A DNA stretch of 64,000 nt from Flaccisagitta enflata. Taxonomy: Eukaryota; Chaetognatha; Sagittoidea; Aphragmophora. The number at the start of each line of letters is the position of its first letter. Positions within the stretch are counted from its first letter, which is position 1. Under the pieces are notes generated by a model that ran no database searches, was not told the DNA's origin, and saw only the letters and a list, made by a program, of their open reading frames with translations. Made by a program: the position numbers and the translations under genes. Shown piece after piece: positions 11,885-26,000 of this stretch. The stretch covers positions 22,382,001 through 22,446,000 of the forward strand of contig OZ231127.1 in the NCBI GenBank assembly GCA_965153355.1, given 5' to 3'.

Positions 11885-12233
11885 ACGCCGATTGCATCCT
11901 GGGACTTTGGTGAATCGCTCTTTTGTGCCCCCTCCACAATATGACACTCAAGATTTTATTTTAAACGAGCCAATGCGCAGCTTTCTTGCATGATGGGAAC
12001 CTTTTTTAGGGCCCGTTTACAGTTAACATTGAAATCAATGGGAAAAAATCTCCTTAAGAATCCCCTTAAGAAAATCCTTTTATTTTCTTTGTAAATTTCA
12101 AATTGAGCCTAAAAAAGGTTCCCCTCAAGGTAAAAAGCTGCGCATTGGCTTGTTTGAAATAAAATGGTGAGTCTCACATTGTGAAGGGGGCGCACAGGAG
12201 CGATTCAGCAAAGTCCCGGGATGCAATCGGCGT
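11885..12233. mobile_element. 349-bp fold-back element with 10-bp target duplication
   Basis: Inverted ends ACGCCGATTGCATCCTGGGA and its near-exact complement (12233 leftwards) extend imperfectly for well over 100 bp on each side (TTTTTTAGG..AACC core). The sequence AATAACCACT flanks both ends (11875-11884 and 12234-12243) as a perfect 10 bp direct repeat. A 9-11 bp duplication is typical of Mutator-like elements, so a non-autonomous MULE is the likeliest class. It has no ORF. Confidence 0.8.
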
Positions 12234-12243
12234 AATAACCACT

Positions 12244-13410
12244 CTTGATAAACTTGGTTTACGTGATAAAAAAAAAGAAAATATACTTTACTATGAAGGT
12301 TAGTATGCTGAAAATAATTGTTGGAATGCCCCGATTTGAGTGAACAATGGCAAAAAAACTTACCGGAGGAAATTTTGATAACAATGTCAAATGTAAACCA
12401 CTTAGCGATGACATAGTGGGATAAATTTTCTCTTACATTACAAGAGATTGTGAGTGATTGTTTAAAACTTAAAAGCCGTGACATGATATTTTATGTTTCT
12501 TAATATTGCAATGCTTTTTGGATTAACTTACCGGCTAAGACGTTAGAACAAGCGTCGAGTTAGGTGCATGAGCATCGAACAGAAACGCCAAAGACTTTTA
12601 TAGCAGGCAAAAGTAGATAAATCCATCCATAAATACGAGACACGTCGTGCTTAAGCTACGTCAATTTGCGGAGATAGAATTACGCTTTACGCACGCGATT
12701 TCTGATTTACAATTCCACAACACCCCATGAGACCGAAAGGGTGGGGGTGAGCATGGGAGAGTATGGGAGAGTACAAGCGTGTGTGTTGAGCGGGTAGGTT
12801 GAGTTAAAATACACCAAAGGGACTCATGGTAACATCTGTCCAACTATTTTTGCACCTGCACACGTTAAACCATGAAAACAGACTTCTAGTTGACCCAGTA
12901 AGATGAAATTTTACCTTAAGTATCTCGAACCTTGAAGGCTACTTGGGTAAAAGTTTCATTGTATGAGGCCGGCTAGAGGTATGCTTTTGATGCTATAAAT
13001 TGAGTTTTCTATCTAGAGGATGAGTTACAAGTCATAAGACCTTGAAGAGGAACAACATGATTGAACGCGTGCCTCCGGCAAGGATAGTCATGGGATATCC
13101 GCTTAAAAATAAATGTTAAAAGTGGTGATTGTTCAACTGATAGACTGATCGACGAGGGAACCGACGAAAAAGAGGCTTTAATGCCCTAGAATCTCCGCAA
13201 TATCGGAACTACATTGCTCACTCATTTCTGAGTCACGCAGTGATGTGAAACTAAAGCCACACCAGTGGGGTGCCCGCTCAATTCTTACAAATCTTGCTCA
13301 GATTTCTAGATTTCTCGTCATTATGAAATCAAATTACTTGATATCTACTCCATACGTAACCTTCGTGACCTAAGCTAAGCGGTGTGACGTGGCGTTTTTA
13401 CTCAATACAA
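12244..13410. other. Intergenic, no supported gene
   Basis: Mixed-composition unique sequence. I see no ORF with a recognisable domain, no RNA gene and no large repeat. Confidence 0.5.
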
Positions 13411-13416
13411 CTCTCC

Positions 13417-13830
<414 letters not shown>

Positions 13831-14143
13831 ATTAACTGATCACAGTTGTAAAACGATATTTCTCAATAACTCCATTGGAACAGAATTCCGATTCTTCCAT
13901 GAGATTTGCTATTCGTGGCTGCTACAACTGAATCAATGGAATATAGGACATTAGCTTCATTTATGGCATTTTTGCCGTCAAAGAAAGAGACAGAAAAGTA
14001 AAAGTGAACGAACGTTATACAAAGAAGTAAACAGTAGAACAAGAGAATTGATTTTTAAAAAAATGTATGGCAGGGGTCAAAGAAAGTTTTCAGTTTTCAA
14101 CTCGACCGTTGTGGACCAAAGAATAGACAGACGGACAAAGCAA

Positions 14144-14183
<40 letters not shown>

Positions 14184-14293
14184 CACACACACACATAAAC
14201 ATCTGAGTTTAGCGCGACCCCCTCGGGCTTCGAGAAAAAAAAATCTAGGTTATCCAGGTCCTTAGCCCTCTGCAAGTGAGCGTGCGTGTTCTC

Positions 14294-14393
14294 ATTGGCT
14301 GCTTGTCTCAGTGCTTCCCATCCCTTACCTTTCGTCAGGTCGAAGGTGAGTCAAGCGAAGGTGAGTCAAGCATTCAGAGGCCGAGTATATAAA
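14294..14393 (+). promoter_or_regulatory. Cyclin B promoter: CCAAT and TATA elements
   Basis: An inverted CCAAT box (ATTGG at 14294-14298) lies about 90 bp upstream of a good TATA box (TATATAAA, 14386-14393). Transcription would start near 14415-14425 (CAGTTACAGATC). NF-Y binding to CCAAT is a known feature of cyclin B promoters, and the arrangement supports the gene model starting downstream. The 5' leader of about 440 nt may contain an intron (possible donor AAG|GTGATT near 14460), but I could not prove one. Confidence 0.55.
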
Positions 14394-14860
14394 CTAATGG
14401 TTATCACCTTAGTCAGCAGTTACAGATCGAGAGATGTGTGCAAACAGTGTGCGTGTTAAGGTGATTGTGTCAGTTTCACTGGGGGCGACCTGTCGTTGCC
14501 TGTTCTGTCCGTTCGGTTATTCGTACCGTCCTCGGGGTTTTTACGTGTCTCTGTCGTTTACATGTGCCGTCGTTTATCTCTCATGGTCTTATTGTTAATC
14601 CTGAACCTGTTTTAGGTGCCATAGAACGAACTCTTGGTATTACCTCAGCTACATTTTCACTGCTTCTACCTACATCTGTTTACATTTTGCCATCAGGTCA
14701 AAATATTCGGTGATGACCCGTCTTGCATCGCTGCTCATTTGTCTCCCATTATTAAGAGTTGATCGTCGCCAAATTCCTCATTCTCGCTTTTCAAACGACT
14801 CCTCACAACTGCAGCAATCTCCACGACAGCAGCAACATCCTCAACAACAAAACCACCACG

Positions 14861-17305
14861 ATGAATCAAATTCGCAACAATCGTCTCGCTTCAATGGAGA
14901 ATGTGGATCAACTCGTTCGTCAGAAATCAGCGGAAGTTCCCTCGAATGATCGCCGGAGGCTCGGAGATCTCAACCAGGCACCAGGTAACCAGTTCAGCCC
15001 GAAGTTCGCGAACGCGGATTTTGTTTTTAAAATTCATTTGAGGTGTAAGCCGCTGTTTCTCGTTAGTTTTCTCTACCATTGTTTCTATTATCTAGTACAC
15101 GTTCTCTAAGGATAAGTGCAAGAATTTTGACCATTTCTCTTCCTCCTCAACGATCAAACTGACTAAACCGCATGTTTCCCTTCACTAATCCGGTTTTCCG
15201 TGTTTTTCCAGCTGTTAAGGGTCAGCCGTTGCAACAGTCTCAGCTTCTACCGCAACAAGTTACCCAGCAACACGCTGGTCATCTCGCCGTTCCGCGTGCG
15301 CGCTGCACTCGATCGAATTCTGCTTCATCTCAAGGATCTCGTCAGCTGAATTCCGTCTCCAGTCTATCGTCGATTCCAGAGGCCGTTACTGCTCAGTCGA
15401 CGGCGCAGTTGAAGGTTTGTGGCACTGCTCAAACGGGTCACGCTTTTAAGTTTTGTCTACAGGAATTGTTGTAGCGTTTTGCTTTGTAGATCTGTAATGA
15501 ACTCTCGCAGGTCTTTAAAAATCAAATTCTTCAATAGACGTATCAAGCTTAGTTTTAACACGTCCTAGCTTCGCCAACATTGCTGAGCTATTGATGTCGC
15601 TGCCTATGGCCATGTGGGGACGAGGGTACCATTCCGATCCATCGCTGGGCTTGCATCATATCGCTAATCCAATCTGTCTGCCGCTCAGTGTTAGTAGTTC
15701 TATGCCTCAATTCATTTCTTAGGTCGTCGAAGACATCGACGCTCAAGACGTGGACAATCCTCAGCTGGTCGCGGTCTACGTCAAAGACGTCTACGTTTAC
15801 TTAAGGCATTTGGAAGAGATATATCCGGTTCGTCAAAATTACATGACGCCCTCGACGGCGAACGCGGCGAAACCCGAGATCTCCCCACGCATGCGCACCA
15901 TTTTAATCGATTGGCTCATCCAAGTTCATAACCGATTCGGACTTTTGCAAGAAACGCTTTTTTTGACCATCGGCATACTTGATCGTTATTTGCAAGAGAA
16001 GATTCGTGAAGTTGGAAGGAAGAGGCTTCAACTTGTTGGCATCACTTCCATGTGGATCGCTGCAAAGGTATCTTTTTCTTCACATTTTCTCCAAGTTCAA
16101 CAAGACCAGAAAACAAAAGCCAATGGCTTGTGAACAACTGGCTTTTCTTTTCTTTTTACATGGCCTTTTGTTTCTTCATGGCCTTTTGTTTCTTCATGGC
16201 CTTTTGTTTCTTCATGGCCTTTTAGATCTTCATGGCCTTTTGTTTCTTCATGGCCTTTTGTTTCTTCATGACCTTTTGTTTCTTCATGGCCTTTTGTTTC
16301 TTCATGGCCTTTTGTTTCTTCATGGCCTTTTGTTTCTTCATGGCCTTTTGTTTCTTCATGGCCTTTTGTTTCTTCATGGCCTTTTGTTTCTTCATGGCCT
16401 TTTGTTTCTTCATGGCCTTATGTTTCTTCATGGCCTTATGTTTCTTCATGGCCTTTTGTTTCTTCATGGCCTTTTGTTTCTTCATGGCCTTTTGTTTCTT
16501 CATGGCCTTTTGTTTCTTCATGGCCTTTTGTTTCTTCATGGCCTTTTGTTTCTTCATGGCCTTTTGTTTCTTCAAGGGCTTTGTATTCCACTTGTAATCA
16601 TGATTCATTCTACTTATTATTTGGCCTTGTTTTAATTCTAGTACGAGGAGATTTTCGCGCCTGAGGTGAACGATTTCGTGTATATCACCGACAATGCTTA
16701 TTCCTCGGCCGAGCTTCGCCAAATGGAATTGGATATCCTGCGCACTCTCAACTTCAATCTTGGCCGACCTCTGGCGCTGCACTTTCTCCGGCGCAATTCA
16801 AAGGCCGGTGAAGTTGACAGCGTTCAACACGCGCTCGCTAAATATTTCATGGAAGTCACGCTCCAGGTATTCTTTTTGACGCATTTATTATTAGATTAAA
16901 TGCAGAATATTTCTCGTCTCCAAGTGAGTCTGGAAGCGGTGGGTAGCATTCATGAATTGCGAGCTGTTCTTATTCAAATGCCAATACCTTCTTTTGCCTC
17001 ATTAGGAATACTCGTTCGTGCATGTTCGGCCGTCCGCCGTCGCCGCAGCTGCGCTCTGGTTGGCCATCAAGTTGGACCCTGCTTCCTGCTCTTGGACCGA
17101 GAAGCTTCAACATTACAGTGGTTACGAAGAATCGGAAATCGTCACTATCGGCAGTCGAATCGCCGATTTGGTGGTCAAGCTTCCCACGGTTAAGACAAAC
17201 TTTGTCTACACCAAATATCTCTCCGGCAAATTCATGAAGATCTCTTCAACTAGCTATGTCCATGGGCAGGCTATCAAGGACATTGCCAAAATGGCAGAGA
17301 GCTAA
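14861..17305 (+). CDS. G2/mitotic-specific cyclin B Confidence 0.1.
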
Positions 17306-20300
17306 TTATATTTTTACCACCGTCAGTTTATTGTAAGAGGCCAGCGTTGCCCAATATTTTACAATTGTTAATGTTTTATACAGATGAATTTTACAAACAA
17401 ATTGTATTGAATTGATGTACTTTGTATAAAAGTATTGGTCTTTTACTTGCTATACTATCTATTTGTACACAAGGCTTTGATTGCGCACTTATAATCTCGA
17501 ACATTTTACCAAATCTCCTTGTCCTGTAAAATGGATCCTTCCCTAAACAAGCCTGGCATGAGCGGGTCGGAGTTCGAGGTCATCCCACAGGAGCCGCCTC
17601 AAGAGGAAAGCGCGTGATGTTGGCTTCAGCATGCGAGCGACGTGGCGAGGTCAGTCTCGTTATTGTTCTGTAAGTTTTATGCTTATTACTAGTCACGCGG
17701 TATTGGTATGCATAAGTTCAAGTCGGGCAAACTACGCGGTATAATAATGGGCCTTAGTTTTAGGAAATGAAGACTTGTCTGGGTTAAAGACTAAGCCATC
17801 ATGGTATTAAATTATGTAACCTTTCAATCTCAACAGGGGCGCAGATGGACCGCTGGGCGACCGTTTCGGGGTCCGTCGCACAAAGCGCAGTCTGGCGAGT
17901 CTTCTAACGACCGTTCCTCGAACCTTATCGTCCTCCACTCTCCTGGCGTTGTGCTTCATTTTGTTGTCATTCTGCCTGCGCTATTTGTGATAATGGATTC
18001 ATAAATCTTTCGTTTTTAAAATGATTTTTATTAATGCAGGTGTAGACTGTAAAAAACAATCATGTCTTTGTCGATGTTAAACCGTTCCATCGCCTCAATG
18101 GCCGGCAGAGCTTCGGGAGGAAGCTATGACGTTCAGGAGTACTTTTGGGGAGCAGTTTTATCGAAGGATAAGCCCACTTTTAAATGGAATCCACAGGTAT
18201 AGCGTAGTCCAGAGGCTACACTTACGACTAGATAGAAATCACACTGGCTTCTGGTGGGCGACAGTTTCCCACCATCTCTGGTGGGTTTTACAGCTTTCCA
18301 TAGATTAGGTCGTCCGTATTTGCGGTGCTGTCAGTTTCACTTCCGGAATGCTTGGCCCTGGTAAGTTTTTTGCGTCAGTCACTAAAGCATATCTTGTTTT
18401 ACTGTTTCCGTTTCAAGGTTGAAGACGAATTCCGGGACGAGATGCAGAACATTCTTTTCCTCAAGCGGGCAGTTTTGGGCGTCAGTGCGGTGGAAGGCGA
18501 AAGAAATATGATCGAGGTAAATGCTCTTTCTGCCATTTTGCAAGACGCTTTACTCGATTATAGTCGCACTGAATAAATTGGGGGTGATAAACGGGTGGTA
18601 GGGGGTGACGGGTGATTTGGGGCGGTGTGACTTGTCTTGACTTCTTTACACTTCCTTGCCATTTGGACCAGGTCGAATGCAAGAATATGGAGGAAGAAAC
18701 GGAGAAGCATCTAATCCTCAGTCTTACTTTGGGTCTTCAAGATCATTGCGATGTCGAGCTAACCTTCAAGCAGATGGAGGAAGTCACCTTTTCACTCGTC
18801 GCCGGCACGGGACCCATCCATCTTGTGGGACAGCACTACCTCGAAACTATCCGTGATCCAGGTAGTCATCTGATGGAGAACTTTTGTTTTAATCTTAGTT
18901 CTTTAGTCGCGAACATGTCTAGCAGCTGCTTGTTGTTCGGTCCGACGGGCACGTGTACCTACTCGGTTATTCCCGCTTGTTAACGATGAACCATTGGTCC
19001 CTCCTATCAACACTAGCAGAACTCTTTGAGAAGCTAGTAATCCATTATTCAATTATCCCTTTTGCCCCCCATCAGAAATGGACGCGACCGATATGGATGA
19101 GGAGGAAGAGGAAGACGAGGATTTGGAGGCGATCGAGGAGGAAGAAGAGGAGGAAAAGGCGTCCGGAAAGAAGCGGAAAATTGCCCCATCGCCCAACAAA
19201 GCAAAACCTGGTTAGTAAATAAGCTTCTTTCCATTTTGTTTTTCACCGGATCGGTTTTAGCGCCTCTGCTGGCGAAATCTGCGTCGTTGCTATGCCATTT
19301 GTTTCTCCGTTATCGTTATTACACTATTTTTTGAGGAAGGACATAGTTGATAAGGACACAAGGCTGAAATTTTGCCAAGAATTTAAGATTAACTTCAGCC
19401 TTAGATATGGAAAAACTTTTTTGATTTAGTTTATTTATAGTCCAAATTGCTTCTCAGCAAATTCTTTAAAAACAGCCATAAAAAGTAACTGTTTAAAAAT
19501 AATATACTAATGTTATAGATAGTAGTTACTGTGTATAGAATTGATACATAATATAAAGTAATAGAAACTATATAAAGTAATAGAAAAACTATACACAACA
19601 ATAACTACTATTCATAACATAGGCATATTTTCAAAAATTTGTTACTTTTTGTGGATATTTTACTTTATATAATGCATCAATTATGTCAATACATAAAATA
19701 AGCATGGATAAAAAGATTATCATCGAATAAAATTAAGGAAAAGCTCAGAACATTTCAGCCTAAAATTCGCAAAAATTAAGACTTATCAGCCTCAGAAAGT
19801 TTTGCTGGTCCTTGTTAATAAAAGTTTAGTTCTATAATTGTATTTATTGTTGCTCCGTCTTCATGCTTGGACCGCGACCGAGGGTGATAATTCTTTCGAT
19901 GCGTTTACAGGCATCGAGGGGGCGCCCGATACGAAGAAGATGAAAGCTGCAAAGAATGGTACTGCCACTAATGGAACGACAAATGGAACATCGAATGGAA
20001 CCCCCAATGGAAAAGCTGCTAAGAAGGCTAAAGCTTGAGCCTCAATTGTTTTAAATGTTTCTTATATGTTTGATGATGCGGTTTTTATTTAAAATACATG
20101 TATTACCCTTTTTCCGCACTTTGATTAAATTAACGTTGTCTTTCTATTCAGCCAATCAGTTAGTACACAAACTATTGCATATAAAAATCACAAACCATTG
20201 CATATAAAAATCACTAATGTCGGGATGCAAGCAAAGATCAAATTAGAGGAGTCAAAACAATTTTTTCAGTATTTTATATTTTATTAATTTAGACTTGTAT

Positions 20301-22941
20301 TATAAAAAAGTATAGTTGATATATTTGCTTTTTTAACTTTGCATAGATAATTATTTGTAGATAAAAAGTGCTAAGGCTAAGCTAGTAAAAAGGGGAGAAA
20401 AAAGATGGAATTTTAAAGAATTTAATTTTACAACCTCACTTGTTTTAAGGAAAATTCTAAGATTTTTTTAAAATGCAAAATTTTGCATTTTCAAAAACAT
20501 AGCTTCATTCTAAGAACATGTAAGATGAGGGCCATGTTCTTGGAAATGCAAAATTGTTCTATTTGTTAGTCTTAAAATTTTCCCTTCGCAGGTTTTGAAT
20601 TTTTGCATTATTATTTTTATGGAATCTTTTATTTCCAGTGATTCTTTTACAAATTTAAAAAAATAACAAAATCGTCAATATAGTTATAAAAAGAGATTGA
20701 AACCGAAATTTGCACCCCGACCTATCCAGTGGTTTTGATCTTAACCAATGCAATAAGGTCTTACCGAAAATTGATTTATTGAGCATTTGAGTGGAAGCTT
20801 ATACTAAACAGGAATAACTTTTTTCAAGTTTATTTCCAAAATTAGGTTTAAGAATTTGTAAGTTACTTTTTGTTTGCTGCACATTCGTTATGACACGGTT
20901 TTGCGGAATTAAGGAATGGGAGAGGCTTCTGTCCCCAACTGCTTCATGAGCATCTTCCTATGATTGTCTTGGCGTAGTTGAGTGGATCGCCTTGTTGCCG
21001 AGTCTTGCGATAATGTTTTCAGTCCTTAACCGAGCCACTGGGAAGAATAAATGGCAACGTGATTGTGCGTACATCGTGGCAAAGAGGGAGGCGGTTTTGC
21101 ATCATCGCCACTAGCAAGTTGCAACGAATCTTGCAGTGCAGCATATTTATCTCTGGCGGCGCTCAGATTTCAGCTTGGCGTAGGCCAAATTAGCGACATT
21201 CTCACCTTATGGGCAAGAAATATATTCAATCCTGAGCACGTAGCTGCAGTAGTTCTGTGAACAAGGTTGGCTCACGGCTAATATCTAGTCGTTGCCAATT
21301 GGCGGCAGCAGCAGTTATGGGAAGGGTATGAACTTAGTGGTTTAGCCGATACAGTTGTGCCATATCAGTCGATCCCATGCAGAATTTCAAAACGGAAATA
21401 AAGTTAAACCCCGCTATACCGTACCCGAGAATAACGGAAATCCGCCTATAAGGAAAGCTGAGATAGTCCCTACCATTTCTTTGATAAATAATTCTAATGA
21501 AACCGGATCCAACTATAACAGAGATCCAAGAGTACCGCATGGATTGGCCAGTCCGCAGACCTATGTACAGGCCTTTTTTTGGTAATTTTTTTGGCAGAGC
21601 CAACCGGGCTCTCTCCTCACAATTTTACTGAGCCCGACGGCAAAATAGCGAGCCCGGCAAAAAAACAATGCTGTATGGAAGGCTACATTGATTGTGTGGG
21701 CGGGCAGGGGTAGTGAGGAAATTTGCTAGAAAACATTTGGGTAGGAGAAGTGCCAAAAAACAGTGTCTCTGACCAATAGATGGACCAATGAATGAATTGA
21801 TTGACCAACAGATGGACAGACCGCCCATCAGTGGATGATAGTCACGTGTAAACGACTTGAAAAACTGAACATTTTGCTCTATTTTTAAAAAATAAGTGAG
21901 CCTCATGACGCTGTCATCTTTCAATGATAAATTTACATCACTCTCCAAATAGAAATAAATCGGTTTTAAGGGAAGCAAAAATCATCATTCCAACTTTTTA
22001 TACCATCAATATTCGACGCATTTATTTGAAAAATGAGATGCTTTACTTTTACAATTTACATTTGACGAGGTGACTATGGTAGAAGTTCATTTTAGTCACT
22101 CTTGTAACTTTTGAATAGGGTTTTACGAGAATCTTCCAATGCTTGTGGAGTTCAAATCATGTTTTCAATTTTGAGAGAGCCAGCCGGGCTCAGAGCCAGC
22201 GAAAACAGAGCCCGACAACAAAATAGAGAGCCACGGGCTCGCGGGCTCGCTCTAAAAAAAGGCCTGCCTATGTAGGCTATAAATTTCCACCAATGCAGAC
22301 GGCGGCTGCCAAAAGACAAAAGAAGCGCGAATTCATCAATGGGCTGCAGCCAGAGGTCATTAGTCGAATCGAAGGAAGTGAGACAGACATAGACAGACAC
22401 GGAGCCACAGACCTTTGTAGCCAGGTTGATGGGCACTACATTCACTAAACGAATTTGGTGCGTTTGTCATTCTTTAGTTGCGTGCTAACAATAGCACAAA
22501 AAGAACCGGAACAACTTGATTTTCTTATTTTTGCTGAATTGAGAGCTTAAATCATAAATTCATGACCGTTTAAAAGCTCTGCAAAATATCTTTCAAATGC
22601 CACGTTGCTGGTAATTCTAGCTACATTCGTTTAGAAATAGCATTGGAATGAGTTATAACCAGGCCTTAACTTAAAGCGTGCCCGCGGCACTGTTTTACTG
22701 TCAGGCACGCTGTTTTAGCTGAGGGCGTGCCCGGCTGGCACTCTCCTATCATTTCAGGTTTATAAAATATCAAGATTGACTATTTTTATTTGATCGTGTA
22801 AAGAAAAATCATTGATTCATTAGCTTGATTCTTTGATTTGTCCATCCATGAATTTCTTTTTTCTCTTTTCTGCCTTTCTATTTTTCTTTTTTTTATTCAT
22901 AAATTCAATTAGTTCAAAGATTTGTTTATCCATGCATTCCC

Positions 22942-23017
<76 letters not shown>

Positions 23018-26000
23018 TTTTTCTTTTTTTCTTTTTTTCTTTCTTTTTTTCTTTCTTTTTTTATTTTTTTCTTTCTTTTTTCTTTCTTTTATCTATGAAT
23101 TATTTATTTTTTTTATTTAGCCATGCAGTAATTTATTCTTCAAAAAAAATTGAATCTTTTGAATATTTTTCATTAACCTGAAAATATTCTTAGACAACTA
23201 CAGGTAAATGAATCATCGACCTCAGTTTCTTTCACTCACTTGGTCATTAGTTCATTTGTATATCCTTTTATTCAGGAATAGCTTGTAGTGGTTTAAATGC
23301 GATAACATTTACATAATTCCGCGTTATGTGTTTATTCTTTGCTGAATGAATGCGCATATCCTAAGAGTCGCTTTTATAACAAATGTTTGTATCATTGTAT
23401 GATGAAATCAAGTGTGAATGGAATATGAGTTTGAAAACCTAGCACGCTCATTCTCTGTCGGGCACGCTGAAATTGTGAGCAGCGTGCCCGGTGTGCACGC
23501 TCAACCAAACTACTAAAATAACATTATAACATTATAACATTATAACATTATAACATTATAACATTATAATTATAACATTATAACATTATAATTATAACAT
23601 TGGCCCATTCAATTTTGAGTTGTTTTGAAAAAAATGGTTTTTAAAAATTATATTTCACTTTGACAAGCTCTAACTTTTAAACCATTTGAGATACGGACTT
23701 GGAACATCTAAATGAATAAAGCTGGGGCAACCAGGAAGGTCGCATTCAAAAGATTCCACACAGAGCTTCCAAAGGGTCATGGATCTTGCTGTGTTTTTCT
23801 CGTTGGGTGAATATCTAACACTGACAAACATTTTGTTCCCTTTTTTTCTTTGCTACCGTTACGCGACTCTATACCCCGCTATGCCGGTCCGTCGGTTGGT
23901 CCCTTTTTTTTTTTGCAATTTTGAGTCTACTACTGCCAAAATGCTCTAGAGACCTTCTCCAGCACTCTCCCTGCCCACCCGCATGCGACTGGGGAAGTCA
24001 TGTACCCAGCCTTGTTCTGTAAAAAGAAAAATAATTGTGGCGCTCATACAGTGGGGATCGTCGAATAAGCCTAAACTGGAGGAAGGTATTTAAGTGTCTT
24101 AATTTCATTTGTCAAACTTGATATTTGGAATATAAATTGTTCACTTGATGCTTTTGTCCCTGAGTTTTTCGGTTGCTATGGAAACTAAAATTATTTTTTT
24201 GAACATTTAAAACAACTAGAATATCGATATTTTGACAAATATTATTAGGGAACATTGCTCAGAATTAAATTTGCTACAACTTTCCCACAGTATGTCCTGT
24301 AAGAATATTGCTCGTTTAGCCGTTGCTAGGGAGCATCATTTAGCGGTTGCTAGGTGTGATGCCCCCTAGCAACGGCCAAACGAGCAATATTCTTACAGAA
24401 CATACTGTGGGAAAGTTGTAGCAAATCTAATTTTGAATAATGTTTCCTGACAATATTTCTCAAAATATTGATATTTTAGTGGTTATGAATGTTTGAAAAA
24501 ATAATTTTGGTTTCCATAGCAACCGAAAAACTCAGGGACAAAAGCATCAAGTGACCAACTTATATTTCAAATATTGAGTTTGTCAAATGAAATTAAGACA
24601 CTTGAATACCTTCCTCCAGTTTAGGCTGTTTTTCCATGAACCCCACTGTACAAAACTGCTTCCAGCATCCTTCACCGATTTATTAAAGATAAAAATTAAA
24701 AAGAAGATTCGCAAAGAATTCGAGTCAAACTGAGTCAAAAGGACATCGCCATTTCGTAATGATAATCTTGATAAAGTGTTGAAATCGTAGGTCCTATGGT
24801 GCCAAAAAAAGAAGAAAAAAAACTGGAATACGCAAAATAAATGATTGTGCCGCGCCTGAGGGTGGCTCAATTTTGTACACCAGTGAAGCAGTCACAATAT
24901 TGTTGTGGATGAGTGGGCAGGGGCAGCTTACCCCAGCCTCACCCCAACCCCTTTTCCATTCACTAACACACACATTCAATAACAACTGCAGCGTTGTAAA
25001 TGTGCGGTTTTCGAGTTTTCAACTCAAGCGTGATAATGTACCAACAGACTGTCGGACTGGCGGATGGATAGAGCCTCTATATTATAGAGTTGCTTGTCTG
25101 AAAAAAACTGGGAATGCGGCTGAGATGGTTCATTGGTCTGAACATCCATAAATGATGCGTAAGTCCATTGAAGAAACGCGCATTTTTAGTTACGGATTAG
25201 CGACTCTAAGGGGTTTAGTTTGTCCATATGTGGGTTGCGTCCTAGTTGGAAAGTGCTAAAAACGCACACCATAAATGTGTCGAGGTGGCGGAGGGGGATA
25301 TGCACCCCTGCCCACCTGATGTTTTCTAAAGTTACAAGTTTTCAAAATTCATTTTACTGTAATGTTAAAGGCTATTCCTTTTGTTCTACAAACGCTAAGT
25401 ATATACCAAAGAAGATAGTTGAGGATAGTCGTATTGGCAATAACGCATACAATTTGTTGGTCCCTTTAGATCCGTTAAAGCGGGAGTTAACTGTACCTTC
25501 CCAGGGACACACCCTCTCTCAATAGTCGCCAAGTGACTAAGAATCATGATATATTAGGTAAGGGTAATTTTGTAGATGAGGTAACGCACTTGAATTTCCC
25601 GAAAATTCCGCCAGAGCAAACTTTCAATCGGCGAGTAGATATTAAGCCTAAAACACCCCCTAACACTAGCCCTAACCCCAACCCTAACCTTACCCCTAAG
25701 ACTATCCCTGACCTTATCCCTAACCCTAACACTACTTCTACCCCTAACCCTAACTCGTTTCCCGCTTTCGAGTCGTTGAACGCTAAAAACAAAAGACAAA
25801 AGGGCGCTAAGTCTCAGTAAACGTGACCTTAGGGAAGCATGGCGACACGCCAGTTTGAAATATTTACAGTTCCTGCAGGCATGATAATTTGTTGCTAAGC
25901 ACAGTACCAGTAATGGCGGCTATCGCTGTTACAGTATGATTCATCTCGTTTGCAACATTTTATAACGATGTTACTCCAAAAGTAATAAAGATAATCAAAT